Positions 25,960-37,313 of a stretch of 64,000 nucleotides of DNA are shown here, in pieces; positions within the stretch are counted from its first letter, which is position 1, and each line of letters begins with the position of its first letter. The translations under genes and the position numbers were made by a program. The notes under the pieces were generated by a model. It was not told the DNA's origin, did not search any database, and worked only from the letters and a program-made list of their open reading frames with translations. The DNA comes from Membranipora membranacea. Its lineage: Eukaryota > Bryozoa > Gymnolaemata > Cheilostomatida > Membraniporidae. Location: contig OU612065.1 of NCBI GenBank assembly GCA_914767715.1, positions 29,018,001 through 29,082,000 of the forward strand. Reading direction: 5' to 3'.

Positions 25960-27512
25960 TTAACCGAAGTAGCCATGTTGGAGCATATACCATCCTGTTA
26001 CTCCGTTTCTACGAGCGTTTAAGGTCACCCATCCTTTCCTGTTATTTCCTCTCGCCGTTAGCTTATAGACAAACTGGAATCCGTTTCTCGTCTACGCAAA
26101 TATAAAATTGAAAACTGTAGTATCGGTAACTTAGCATTTGAATTTTTCTATATATCAGGATCAATGAAAGCACTTGTGATTAAGTTGTAAGGGAATGTAA
26201 TGGTAAGGTCCAAATAATGTGAACAGGTAACCTAACTACTCTAGGTGGTGAATATGACCGATAAAGTGTGAGACAAGAACTTCAGGTGCAAATGTCAGAT
26301 GGCGGAGAGAGAACTTTCGATTTTGAACTGGTCACTCCTAGCTAAGTGAGTGAGACCAGCTAGGGGTCTCGTTAGTCTGGGCAGGCTGTCGTGGGTGGGT
26401 GGGTGGGTGGCAGAGGACACATCCCGATAGCCTGCTCAGGCTGGGGTCTCACCCTAAGATTGCATACTTATTGATTGAATTATACAGATTCTGAATGATA
26501 GATTGGGAAAAATTGCATAAATTGCAAAAATTGAAAGACCAAAGAGCAAAGGTTTTTGGAGTGAAATGATATTGATAACTAGCTTTTAAAAGCATCGCAG
26601 AGGTTGAGTCCATAGAATAAATATTATTATCAAGTCGATGATCCAGGCTAGACATTTCCTTTGTGGTCTGATGATGTTCAAATCAAGGAGTTACTCCTTG
26701 GTTCAAATCAAAGCCTCCTATAGCAGCTATTTCTTTGGTCACTCACCATATGGCTAGCGTAGTATGCTCCGCTACCCTGCCCCGGGGAGATTTTGCCCCC
26801 AGTTGGAAGAGACCATGTGACTGTGTCCGGAGCTGTATCTTGGTACTCTCTGATAGATATAGTCATTGTTGTCTCTCCATTGGCGGTGTGTGGTCCATCG
26901 GTTGTCCAGTTAACTCTGCTGCCTGAAAGAGAGAAAAAAGAGGATAAATAACATGAGTTTAATCCGATTTGCCTACTTTTCAGGTCGCTCCCATTCTACT
27001 GGTGTGCAGCCTGCTGAAAGGATCAATTACTTTTCTCAATTTATTAGGAGGTGAGGATCCAGTACTCTTGCTTGCGTAACTGAGAGCAATAGCTGAACAT
27101 TCTAGTGGAGAACAAAAGATTTTAGGGAAGTGATTGATTACCTCCCCCCATCTGATCACCCAGTCACAAATCATATTGTTTAATTTCCCTTGAAACTATC
27201 AATATGTATGTCAGTAGTTGCCATAGACAACTTTGATCCTCATTTCAATTACATGTGTTTAATTTGACATGGTGTCATATCCTTTTGGCTGGTTAATGCT
27301 TGCTTGCACAGTTCTGGTTTGTTTTATCAATTATCAAAATAAATGAGGGATTTCATCATAATTTACCAAAAGTTATCCAAAACCATGAATAAAATCAACA
27401 GGAGAAAAGCAGCATTATGTGATAGTGAAGACAAGTAATATTTTATCTTACCGTAAACGAGGCAAATGACAACGGCAAGGGCAACGATAGATGTCTGTAG
27501 ACGAACTCCCAT
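25960..27512 (-). CDS. Small secreted protein, family copy B
   Basis: Coding exons 27512-27452, 26922-26747 and 26091-25960 give 122 aa. The signal peptide (MGVRLQTSIVALAVVICLVYG) is followed by a cysteine-free, beta-rich mature protein of about 101 aa. Conserved segments are NWTTDGP, MTISIREYQDTAPDTVTW, LPTGGKISPGQ, FVYKLTARG, GWVTLNARRNG and a C-terminal HGYFG. Intron phases (1, then 0) and exon lengths (61, 176, 132 bp) are identical to copy D. The ATG abuts an AG acceptor (attttag), so the true first exon is non-coding; it ends at the donor at 27772 (ttccag/gtatgt). The cluster setting and sequence suggest a secreted lectin-like, defence or matrix role, but that is a guess. Confidence 0.88.
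26375..26445. repeat. AGCCTG/CAGGCT inverted repeat in copy B intron
   Basis: agtctgggcaggctgtcg and gatagcctgctcaggct face each other around a (GGGT)n centre. It lies in the second coding intron of copy B. Copies C and D have relatives in the equivalent intron (30419-30502 and 34299-34377). Confidence 0.7.
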
Positions 27513-27851
27513 CTAAAATATTATCATAAATGGATAAATGTGTAGAACAAAATATGATCAGTACCCTTTTAGATATTTATCTATGTGATCCAGTTAGTCA
27601 TATTAGCTCTATCTAAAAAAATTTAAAAAAATAAAAAATTCTTCTACTCAGGAATAGTTCACATGGGGTGTTAGCCTTATAGATGAGGTCACAAATTTAA
27701 AACCATTATTTTAATATTGTATAAGAGAGAGTAAAATTCAGGAACCTGATATTACTGATATAAATACATACCTGGAATTCTTGTGAAATGAATTGTAGTG
27801 ATCCAGTCAGACTTGAGAATGGTTATGTTTAAATCTAAGAGAATGAGTTTG

Positions 27852-27864
27852 TTTATTTATATAG
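27852..27864 (-). promoter_or_regulatory. TATA box of copy B
   Basis: On minus it reads ctatataaataaac, about 30 bp upstream of the likely start of the 5' UTR exon (about 27825 to 27772). Copy D has the same tatataaatag motif at the same place. Copy C has a degraded version (cttaaatag, about 31730-31738). Confidence 0.6.
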
Positions 27865-28797
27865 CATAAGTAACCTGTTGTGTCAATTACTGTACCAAAG
27901 CAATCTCAATGATGCACTAAGAAATAAAAAATAAGTTGTCATTATTTGAGACTGTTCTATCAATAATTAGACAAAAGTTTAATTGACAAAAAACTCAAAA
28001 TGTCAACCAACTGCTTCTGTGTCATTTAAAAAAATACCTTTTTTGTTCCCTTTTAACTTGGGTTTTAACTAAACATCTTTGTGTCCATGATTTGATATAC
28101 CAAACACCAACCTAAGTTGATAAATCGTTTTTCTTTAAAGCAATCATTCTTCCATTGCAAAAACTTAGAATGTCAAATTTTCAGTGTGATTGACAACTTA
28201 GACTTCCTCGGGGTATTCCAATTTACTTAATGCCTGATGAAATAGTTTGAATTTCGTAGTAATGATTGCTTTTCTAATTATTGAGGGAGATTTCTATTGC
28301 AAAAAAACTGTCTAGAAATAGACCACAATGAGCTGTAGAACATAGAGCAATAGCCTATGCTGTCATTGCAAGAGTAACAATCTGATTCAGTAATATAATT
28401 GAGGATTTAGTAATTGAGTTGCCCAATACTCAGACGGCCAAAATAGCATACACTTTTTATGAAAAATTGTTTGTTCTTGACAAAGTATCAAAGAGTAAGG
28501 ATTTATACTTATTTATATTTATTTTGAAAGTATAATATGCCTCAAAGTAAAAATATATCCAATCCCAGTTAATATTCATCCACACTAAGCGCCAATACTT
28601 TGCTTTTTCTGGCACAAGTAGAGTTGAAGTGACTGTTTGTCCCTAAATTAATAATGGCATCTTAGCAGAAGCTGTTATATTGTAGATTGTCCTCTTTCTT
28701 AGACTTAAATAACAGAATTCTGATTTATATATTTTTGTAGCACAAGTAACCACCCTACCTGGTCTATCGATACAGCCCTGATAGTAATATTAAGTCT
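27865..28797. other. Upstream region of copy B, conserved among the minus-strand paralogues
   Basis: The block aatgatgcactaagaaataa (about 27910) recurs upstream of copy C (about 31832) and, slightly changed, copy D (about 35728). It is followed in all three by a gttgtcatt-like stretch and aatttgacaaaag. Farther upstream the segment continues to be similar between B and C. This may be duplicated promoter DNA with retained regulatory sites. No coding exon is seen. Confidence 0.55.
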
Positions 28798-28937
28798 ATG
28801 ACAGGTACTCAGGTTCCATTGACAAATAACTCTTTGATGCATTCAATGAGCACAAAGTCTCAGCTAGTGTACAGTGTGCTCAGAGTTTGGTCCACTTGCC
28901 TGCACAAAGAGTTGCTTCTGATCCACTGGTCATGCCG

Positions 28938-29039
28938 CAGACACGACCAGTGGAAGGGAGCGACTGGAATGCAGACACGACCAGTGGAAGGGAGCGACTG
29001 GAATGCAGACACGACCAGTGGAAGGGAGCGACTGGAATG
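28938..29039. repeat. 34-bp tandem repeat, three perfect copies
   Basis: The unit cagacacgaccagtggaagg plus gagcgactggaatg repeats exactly three times, then begins again as cagat. The preceding ccactggtcatgcc is partly complementary to acgaccagtgg. The array is therefore an expansion inside one arm of the MITE-like family seen at 4183-4301, and the flanking gattaaacttgatctag matches that family's end. Confidence 0.9.
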
Positions 29040-29985
29040 CAGATAATTGGATTAAACTTGATCTAGTCCACCCCTCCCTGCTGATCTGATATTATTGAGT
29101 TATCATTTCATGGTATTCAAGAAGACAAGGCCATAGGCAGTAATGTTTCGAATCATAGAAAAAAAAATCAGAACCTGATGGCCACCTGATTCATATAAGT
29201 TTGATGATTTTATCAATGTTTCAAAAGTGATATGAAATTGATGTTTGAGTTTGAAATTAAAATTATGCTGGCAACACAAACAGCATGGCATAGTTAAAAT
29301 AAAAAACAATGATTATATCTGCATGTTTGCCGTTGTTAATTTGGTTTACATCAATGATCACTGGACAACTTGAACATTTAAAAGACAGGATAACATCTCT
29401 AACAAAATTATCTCCTCTAGATCATATAGATACATGGTAATTAATGCTTGATTTTCTCTTCAATATACAGTCTCTGACTTCTTGTGAAGATATTGTAATA
29501 TGGTATTACCAATCAATTCTTCAAACACAAAACATTATCATTTTTTGCTGTAAATTCTTTGGCACGTTATGGAAAACATCCGTCCAGGATTATATAGTCT
29601 ACCAAATGAAATAATGTATAATAATATAGAAACAACAAGAACCATTGGTCGTGCCTGATTGTCGCCTCACTATTGTTTGATTTTTCAACGCAAACCTTAA
29701 TACCATAACGGTTATAGTCTGATTTCCATGAAATGTTTTTGCAACTTGGGATGATAAGAACGGTCATGAATTTGAGAACTGAGTGATTTATTTTCCCACC
29801 ACCAGATGCCGGATGCTATGTAGCTGCTTGTCCTCAAAGTAAAACAATACTTGACAGTCTAAGTGATGATGTATGTGATATTGGATATGATATTTATTCT
29901 TTCTTTCACTCATTGTAAAAAAGCATCAGATTTTGTAGATGCCGTTGATGATGTTTAAAATAAAATTTGCATATTTGTGTATTAT
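29040..29985. other. Non-coding region 3' of copy C
   Basis: From about 29115 it is similar to 25140 onward, and 29780-29940 is similar to 25670-25830. It carries the copy C polyadenylation signal (AATAAA on minus, 29893-29898). No supported exon is seen. Confidence 0.55.
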
Positions 29986-31340
29986 TTAGAATGAGAAATC
30001 ATAGTATAAACCTTTGGCACCCATGACCAAATGTCTATCGAAGCTGACTATTTCAACCACCAGATACCCGGGTCCCTCATGTTCCCCCCAAAGGGCAGAC
30101 AAATTCGTCCATCCTTGTTGGAAGTCTCCACTTGCTGTTAGATTATAGACAAACAGGTCCCTGTTTCTTGTCTACAAAATAATAAAACAAAAATTGAAAA
30201 CAAAAATATTGGTAGCGTAGCATCCGTAACTTTGTTTACATCAGGAACAATAGAAGCTCTAGGGGATTAAGTTGCAAGCGCATATAATTGGAAGGTTCAA
30301 GTAGCTAACTTGAACATATAATTTCATCACTTTACTTACTGAAAATAACCAGCTTTGTGTGGCACAAGAACTTCAGGTCAAAAACAAATGTCAGACTCTG
30401 GTCAATCACAGGTTGAGTCTAGCCTGGGCAGGCTGTCGGGGTGGTTGGGTGGGTGGGGGGGGACCCATCTACCAGCCGGGACAGCCTGCACAGGCTAGGT
30501 TGAGTCTGTAGGCTTAATAATATTTTTAGGCTGAATATGTCTGTGGTGACCTGATCATATCACACCTTCAGATGATCAAATCAAACCTCCTTGTCCTCAC
30601 AGCTGATACCCAACACATCACTAGCATTGAAGTCCTAGTTAATTATCATATAGAAGCTAATTTCATGGACACTTACCATACGGGTGGAGTGGTATGGTCC
30701 GCTACTCTGCCCGGGGGAGATTTTGTCCCCAGATGGAAGATCCCATAAGACAATATCAGGAGCTGTATTCCGGTACTCTTTGATAGAGAAACTCAAAGTT
30801 GTCACTCCATCGGTTGTGATTGCTCCATCTGTTTTAACATCAACTCTGTCGCCTGAAAATGAGAAATAAAGCTTACATGATGTGGAGGTATAATAACATA
30901 CCTATATATACCAAAGGATATTATCCTCGGTTGAGTTGTGTCCCCTTCTGGGCATTGTCTTCCCTTGTTGCATAATTATACTGCTACTGCTACTACCTAG
31001 ATCAAATTTGATCCAATTTGCCTGCATTTCAGCTCGATACAACTCCAATATTCATTTAATTCAATTAAAATTCAATCGAGATAGCGACATATCCTTTTGG
31101 CTGGTTAAAGCTATCATTTGCAGTCCTGGCTATTTGTATAAGGTTTGCTATTTCAAGAATGAGAATAAGTGGAGGGTTATAGCATAATTTAATGAGAGTT
31201 ACGCAGAAACATGAATTAAAAAGACAAGAGTAAGGCAGCATGGCGTGAAATCAAAGTTGAGTAATGTGTTATAGCTTACCGTAAACGAGGCAGATGACAG
31301 CCGCAAACACAACAATGGATGTCTGTAGACCAACTCCCAT
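29986..31340 (-). CDS. Small secreted protein, family copy C, with remodelled C-terminus
   Basis: Coding exons 31340-31280, 30852-30677 and 30171-29986 give 140 aa. The signal peptide is MGVGLQTSIVVFAAVICLVYG. Exon 2 keeps the family pattern (FSIKEYRNTAPDIVLW, LPSGDKISPGQSSG). Exon 3 starts like the paralogues (TRNRDLFVYNLTASG) but loses the VTxNARR and HGYF segments. Small indels put the ancestral stop out of frame, so the protein runs about 18 residues longer and ends YYDFSF. Splice sites and frame are intact. It may be a diverging gene or an early pseudogene; its TATA box is also degraded. The 5' UTR exon probably ends at 31651 (donor gag/gtgtgc). Confidence 0.75.
30419..30502. repeat. AGCCTG/CAGGCT inverted repeat in copy C intron
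   Basis: tagcctgggcaggctgtcg and gacagcctgcacaggcta flank a G-rich centre (ggttgggtgggtggggg). It is the best-preserved copy of the family in the window. Confidence 0.8.
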
Positions 31341-32229
31341 CTATAAAAGTTCATAATAGTGTGGTCAAGTAAAAGGTATGACAACAAAAGCAGGCAGCAG
31401 CTTGTTAGATTGGTCATGCTTCTGTTCATCTTTTACTACTTAGAATTAGGTTTCAGTTTGAAAGGTGACGTGAGCCCTTTTGTTAATTTTATAAAAAAAA
31501 AAGTTGAAACCTTTACTAACTGCTTTTTTTTCCTTTCTTCTTTTTGCACATAACAAAATGCATTTTTTTCCTTTAAAATAATTATGATGCAAAAAAATTA
31601 TTAAAGAAAGAAAAAAGCAGAAACCTGCAATAACTGATATAACTGCACACCTCGGATTTTTGTGAGATGAATTTGTAGTGAGCCAGTCAAAGTTGAGATT
31701 GGTTATGCTTTCTGAGAGAATGAGTTTTTCTATTTAAGAGAGCAGAATTTGAGCATAGATGAGTAGGATGTCGCCTTACCTGTGGCGCCTTAGTGTCATT
31801 CACTGTACCAACACGATCCCAATGATGCACTAAGAAATAAAAAATGAGTTGTCATTATTTACCGATTTATCACTAATTTGACAAAAGGTTGATTGACAAA
31901 AACTCAAAATGTTGATCAACTGCATTTGTATCATTTTTGAAAAAAACACCTATTTTGTTCCTCTTAACTTGGGTTATAACAAAACATCTTTGTGACCTTG
32001 ATTTTACATTTACCCAATATCAACCTTAGATGATAAATATGTTTCTTTCTAGCAATAATTTCTCTATTGCAAAAACTAAGAATGTCAAATCTTCATTGTG
32101 ATTAACATCTCGGACTTCCGCTATATACTGATGTACTAAAATATCTCATGAAGTATTAAAAAATATTGTAGACTATGACTGCTTTTTTTATTATTGAAAA
32201 AGATTGCCATTGCAAAAATGTCTCAAAAT

Positions 32230-33755
32230 AGATTGGTAGCCAAACAAATGCGAGAGTTCATGGAGTCCAACCAAGTTTTGAGCTGCAGACAATTCGGGTT
32301 TCGTTCTGGAAGCTCCACTGACCAAATCCTAATCCAATTGGTGAATAAAATGAGATATATGCTATCTCAAGATAGTTCTAAATTGTTTACCCTTGCTGCA
32401 CTGGACATCAAAAAAGCTTTTGACTGTGTAAATTATAAACTTTTGGTAACCAAACTTACTCAATAATTCAACTTTACTCTATCGGCAGCATCCTTTCTAG
32501 AAAGTTATTTATCAAACAGATATCAAATCATGAAGGTTAATGGTATTTTATCTGATAGAAATCAAATTCTTACCAGGGTTCCTCAAGGGTCTGTTTTGGG
32601 CCCATTGCTCTTTATTGCTTTTATGAATGATCTCACTACTTTAGAAAATTGTTATCTGTTTGCCTATGACTGTCTCATGATAGCCACTGGCAATGACCCA
32701 AGCCTAGCCATTAAAAGCATGGAACATTCACTAGCATTAGCCCCCGACTGGTACAATTGTAATAAGTTGATTCTCAATGCATCAAAGACAGATGTTATGA
32801 CTGTATCCAATTCAAATAGCACAGATTTTCCCAAACTAAATTTTCAAGGCATGATGTTCAAACTGTCCGACAAATTAAAATATTTAGGAGTTATTTTAGA
32901 TAAAAATTTGAATTTTAAATCCCATGTCAAAAAGATTAAACAAAAGTTATACCCAATCATAGCAAATTTTGAGAGAAATCGTAAATTTTTAAATGAATCA
33001 TTAGCTGCTGTCTGGTATACAGGTTTAATAAGACCAAACCTCGAATATTGCGCACCACTACTTTATTGCTCTAATGATTATATTAAAAAAAACATCCTTA
33101 AAATCGAGAACCGATGTTTGAAAATCATAAATCTAAATTGCCCGAAAGTTGAGACGAGGCAGAGGCACAATATTCATTTTATCACCAAGCGATACCATTA
33201 TTTTTACATTTTAACATTTTTTAAATTGATAAACAAATTGGTCCCAATTATTGATGCCAGCCTTATGCCTTGAAAATTAAAAAGTGATAAACGGCTTGGA
33301 AAAAGTGAGGGTTTGATGCTGTCCAAGGACAGGTTCTTCCTAGCTAACTTTGGTGCCAAACTATACAATGACTTGCCCCCGAACATCAAGCTGTGCCATG
33401 ATCTCAAATCTTTCAAGTTAGCTGTCAGAAGCCACATTTTTAGTGTATAAACCTTTCTGCTTCTTAATACCTGCATTTTTATTTTTCATTTTCTCCATAA
33501 AACAGTAAATTTTTAATACTTGCATTTTTATTCTTTATTTTTATTCATAAAAATAGTAAATTTTTTAATTGCGATAATCTCATTTACCTGTATTCTTTGT
33601 ATTTTTATACCTTTGTGTGTTCCTATTGTTTCACACACACTTTAATCACTTACTCAATTTGCATTTTCTCTTTTAAAAGAAATTCTTTTTATCTTTGTTT
33701 TCTGGACAAAAGTCCCTGGACTTATAATTCACCAGAATAAATATGTAATATATAA
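32230..33755 (+). mobile_element. 5'-truncated, degenerate LINE (reverse transcriptase)
   Basis: Frames at 32215-32466 and 32470-33273 encode reverse transcriptase motifs in order: FRSGSSTDQILIQL, LAALDIKKAFDCVN, RVPQGSVLGPLLF, the active-site region and KLKYLGVILDKNL. The arrangement is that of jockey/CR1-type non-LTR elements. A stop codon (taa at 32464-32466) splits the domain. The catalytic YADD/FADD motif reads FAYDC, so one aspartate is lost. A second stop at 33271-33273 precedes a further in-phase-like segment (LSKDRFFLANFGAKLYNDLP, ending about 33450). Endonuclease and 5' regions are absent. It lies between the upstream region of copy C and the 3' flank of copy D. Confidence 0.85.
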
Positions 33756-33948
33756 ATCTGTTGATATGGTACTCATTCTTACATTTACTCATTGCAGAAA
33801 TTATAACATTTTATAGAAGTGTAATCTTGTTGGTGTTCGGAATTGAATTGTTTTATTTGTGTACATTTAGAATCAGACTAAAATAAATCTTGAGCACTCA
33901 GTGATCAAATTTAGAAATCAGCGGGTATTTTGCAGAATCAATGTGTGT

Positions 33949-35334
33949 TTAGCTGAAGTAGCCATGCTGGGTCATCCACCACCCCTGTGATCCGTCTCTA
34001 CGAGCATTAAATGTCACCCATCCTGTCTGGGAGTCTTCAGTTGCTGTGAGCATATAGACAAACAGGAACCCGTTTCTTGTCTACACAAATATAAGAAAAG
34101 TGAAAACTTGAATATTTGTAACTTTGTATACGTCAAGATCAATAGAAGCTCTTGGGGTTTAAGTTGCAAGCGAATATAATTGGAAGGTTCAAGTAGCAAA
34201 CATTTAATTTCATCACAACATGTAATTTCATATGACAAAATTAGCACAAGAACTTCGGGTCAAAAATGAATGTCAGGCTCTGTTCAATCACAGGTTGAGT
34301 CTAGCCTGGGCAGGCTGTCCAGGGTGGGTTGGCTGGGGGTCCCATCCACTCAGCCGGGACAGCCTGCACAGGCTAGGTTAAGTCTGTAGGCTTAATAGTA
34401 TTTTTAGGCTGAATGTGTCCATGGTGAATTGATCATATCATACCTTCACACCTTTAAACCAAAACCGATCCCTGTTTATGACAAAACAGAGGTTGGGCTG
34501 CCCCTAAAGAGGAATACAAGTTGCCCGAAATCCTCATACTGATAGTGGGATACATCCTAGAAAACTGGAATGTTTCCTAGAGGTGAGGCCATAGTGGACA
34601 TTGTGAACTTGAGTGTGCAGCAAGCTGCAAAAAAACTGAAATAGGCACTAATCGCCCATTGGCAGTATCACTTTGATCTGAGCCAATAGGCCAAGAAGTG
34701 ATCCCTTATCTTAGCCGTTTAATTTTTAGATACTCACCATAGCACTAGCGGTGAAGTCTCCGCTACTCTGCCCGGGGGAGATTTTGCCCCCAGATGGAAG
34801 AGACCATGTGACTGTGTCCGGAGCTGTATCTTGGTACTCCCTGATAGATATATTCATTTTTGTCACTCCGTTGGCTGTGTTTGGTCCATCGGTTGTCCAG
34901 TTAAGTCTGCTGCCTGAAAGAGAAAAAAAAGGAGAAATAAATATCAGAGTTGGAATTTCCTCTCCTTATTGCCTACATCAACACGAAAGAGCGTTATTAT
35001 TACCTAGATAAAACTTGATCGAATTTGCCTTCATTTCAGGACGATACAACTCCAATATTCATTACTTACTTAAAATATAATTGACATGGTGTCATATCCT
35101 TTCGGTTGATTGAAGCCAGCATTTACAGTCCTGTAAGGTTCGCAATTTTAAGAATCAGAATAAATGGAGGGTTCTTCATAATTTACTGAATGTTACGCAG
35201 AAGCATGTATACAACAGCAAGAGAAACGCAGCATTATGTAATAACAAATTTGAGTAAATGTGTTATAACTTACCGTAAACGAGGCAGATGATAGCTGCAA
35301 GTACAACAATGGATCTCTGTAGATTAACTCCCAT
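33949..35334 (-). CDS. Small secreted protein, family copy D
   Basis: Coding exons 35334-35274, 34913-34738 and 34080-33949 give 122 aa. The signal peptide is MGVNLQRSIVVLAAIICLVYG. The mature part is close to copy B: exon 2 differs at 11 of 58 residues (about 81 percent identical, counted by hand). The motifs NISIREYQDTAPDTVTW, LPSGGKISPGQSSG, FVYMLTATE, GWVTFNARRDG and HGYFS are present. The ATG abuts the acceptor gttttag, and the 5' UTR exon ends at about 35555 (donor caag/gtaggt). The downstream AATAAA seen for B and C is not present at the equivalent place (about 33760), close to where the LINE ends. Confidence 0.88.
34299..34377. repeat. AGCCTG/CAGGCT inverted repeat in copy D intron
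   Basis: tagcctgggcaggctgtcc and gacagcctgcacaggcta flank gggtgggttggctggggg. It is in the same intron as the copies in B and C, consistent with insertion before the gene duplications. Confidence 0.8.
34478..34700. repeat. Dispersed repeat of about 225 bp, copy 2
   Basis: It matches 10401-10622 over its whole length with moderate divergence. It lies in the second coding intron of copy D and is absent from the same intron of copies B and C, so it inserted after duplication. Confidence 0.8.
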
Positions 35335-35634
35335 CTAAAACATTATCAAACGTATGTAAAGTAAAATGAATGATAATAAAAGCTAGACAGAAGCTCGTTA
35401 GATTGGTCGGCCTTTTTACTACTTAGAATCTGGTTTCAGTTGGAAAGGGGACGTAAGCCCTCTTGATGAGTCAACAAAGCTAACTCCATTATTTTGGTAT
35501 TGTATAAAAGACAGTCAAAATCAGGAACCTGATATTACCGATAAAAATACCTACCTTGAATTCTTGTGAGATGAGTTTGTAGTGTTAGCCAGTCAGACTT
35601 GAGATTGGTTATGGTTTCTAAGAGAATAGATTAT

Positions 35635-35646
35635 CTATTTATATAG
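35635..35646 (-). promoter_or_regulatory. TATA box of copy D
   Basis: On minus it reads ctatataaatagat at the same distance from the 5' UTR donor as in copy B. Confidence 0.6.
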
Positions 35647-37313
35647 CAAAAGTTTAGCGTAGAAGAGTAAGATGTCACCTTACCTGTGGTGTCTTGGTGT
35701 CAATCGTTGTATTGACGCAATCTTAATGATGCATTAGGAAATAACAAATGTTCTCATTCTTGGACCGGTTTGTCAATAATTTGACAAGATGTCTGATTGG
35801 CAAAAACTCAAAATGTCAATTATTCGCTTGTGTTATTTTTTGCTTCCCGCTTGGGTTTCAACCAACAAACTTTTTGATAGTGATTTGCAAATACCAACCT
35901 TAGCTGATAAAAATGTGTTTATTTGTCATTATAGAGACCCGTCTGCCGATAGAGTGACAATTGATGTTTGATTACCAAGCTCGTTAATTAACCGATTTCC
36001 GCTTGGGTTTAGGTTTCAGCCAATTTTTGTTGTTTTTTATTTCATTTTTTAAATGATTGAGAAATAATTTGATTGCAAAATATATTGAATACAACTGCGA
36101 TGAGCCGATAGCTAAATATATATCATAGCGCAATAGTATAAGCCGTCATTGCAAAAGTAAAAATCTGATTCCGTAATAATTGAGGACTTAGAAACTGAGT
36201 AATTGTCATACACTTAAATTGTATTAAATCAAGACGCCAAATATTTCTGAGAGGTATGATAGGGTAAGGATTTTTAATCGATGAAAGTATACTACGCCTC
36301 AAAGTATATCTAATCCCAGCCCAAATACAACTGGATCCGCACTAAGTGATGATTTATTGCTTTTTTTCACAAGTTTTCACAGTTTCTAAGAAGAAGATGT
36401 AATGGATTGAGTACTTTCATTTCTCCTTTTTCTTGGAGTTACCATGACTATTGTGCATCAACAGTTTCACCACCTTAGCACCGGAGATTGTATATTTATG
36501 ATCAAAGCATTGTTGTGTTCACCTAGCATCCCTTCTAGCCATTTATTGACTGCCACTATCTTCTCAATAAATGCTTCTCATGCAGAGCAAAATGAAATTG
36601 GTAACACGAGGAAAATTCCCACAATGCTAAATAATCATTTCTAACTAATATGATTTGCGCTAATATCCTACCTAGTTAAAGTAAGGTCAAATCTGCCTGC
36701 ATTTGTAGTTTCAACCTGTGGGGGGGGGGCACACCAGTAGAATGGCAACGACCGGAATACAGGAAAATTAGATGTAAGAAAAACCATGGTTGTGCTTAGT
36801 CTGTCTTGACACCAAGCAAAGCTTGTTAAGACAGGCTAGGTTGGGCAATGGAGTAACCTGTTCAATGTGTTTGAGTTTAGCTGAGAAATAAACAACCCAG
36901 AACAAGGAAATAGACCTTTTTACAGAGTTTTTTTACCTCATTAAATCCAGATTATGGTCTATTGATCTAATTGCTTATTCTAAATATAGTGCAGATATTT
37001 ATTCATTCAGGCCACTGGAGCCAAAAAAACAAGGATTAAAATCACACAAATTTTAATAACTTTGCATTTGAAACTGATTAATCAGCTGAGATTGACTTAG
37101 AGTTGCTGAAACGGAACATTTTACTAAAATACACCTCCAAGTCACTGTCAATCAACTGCAGAGTTACGGCGGGAACCTTCCATCTTTTTACCACTGTACC
37201 CCGTTGAATTTCTTGTTAAGAATGTAAAAGTCCAACAACTTCTTCCTCATACTGTAGCACCATTTCATCACTCGTTAGCTGCTACTACTCGATAAGCAGA
37301 CCCCACTCGGCCA
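35647..37313. other. Intergenic region between copy D and MTO1
   Basis: The left part is the duplicated upstream segment of copy D, including the conserved block near 35728. At about 36660-36780 there is a degraded relative of the MITE-like family (ctacctagttaaag, then a G-run and acaccagtagaatgg). At about 36798-36842 a small inverted repeat reads cttagtctgtcttgac ... aagacaggctag. No exon is seen. Confidence 0.5.

Noticed and set aside
28938-29039. CRISPR-like array
   Set aside because: The three 34-bp units are contiguous with no spacers, inside an animal transposable element.
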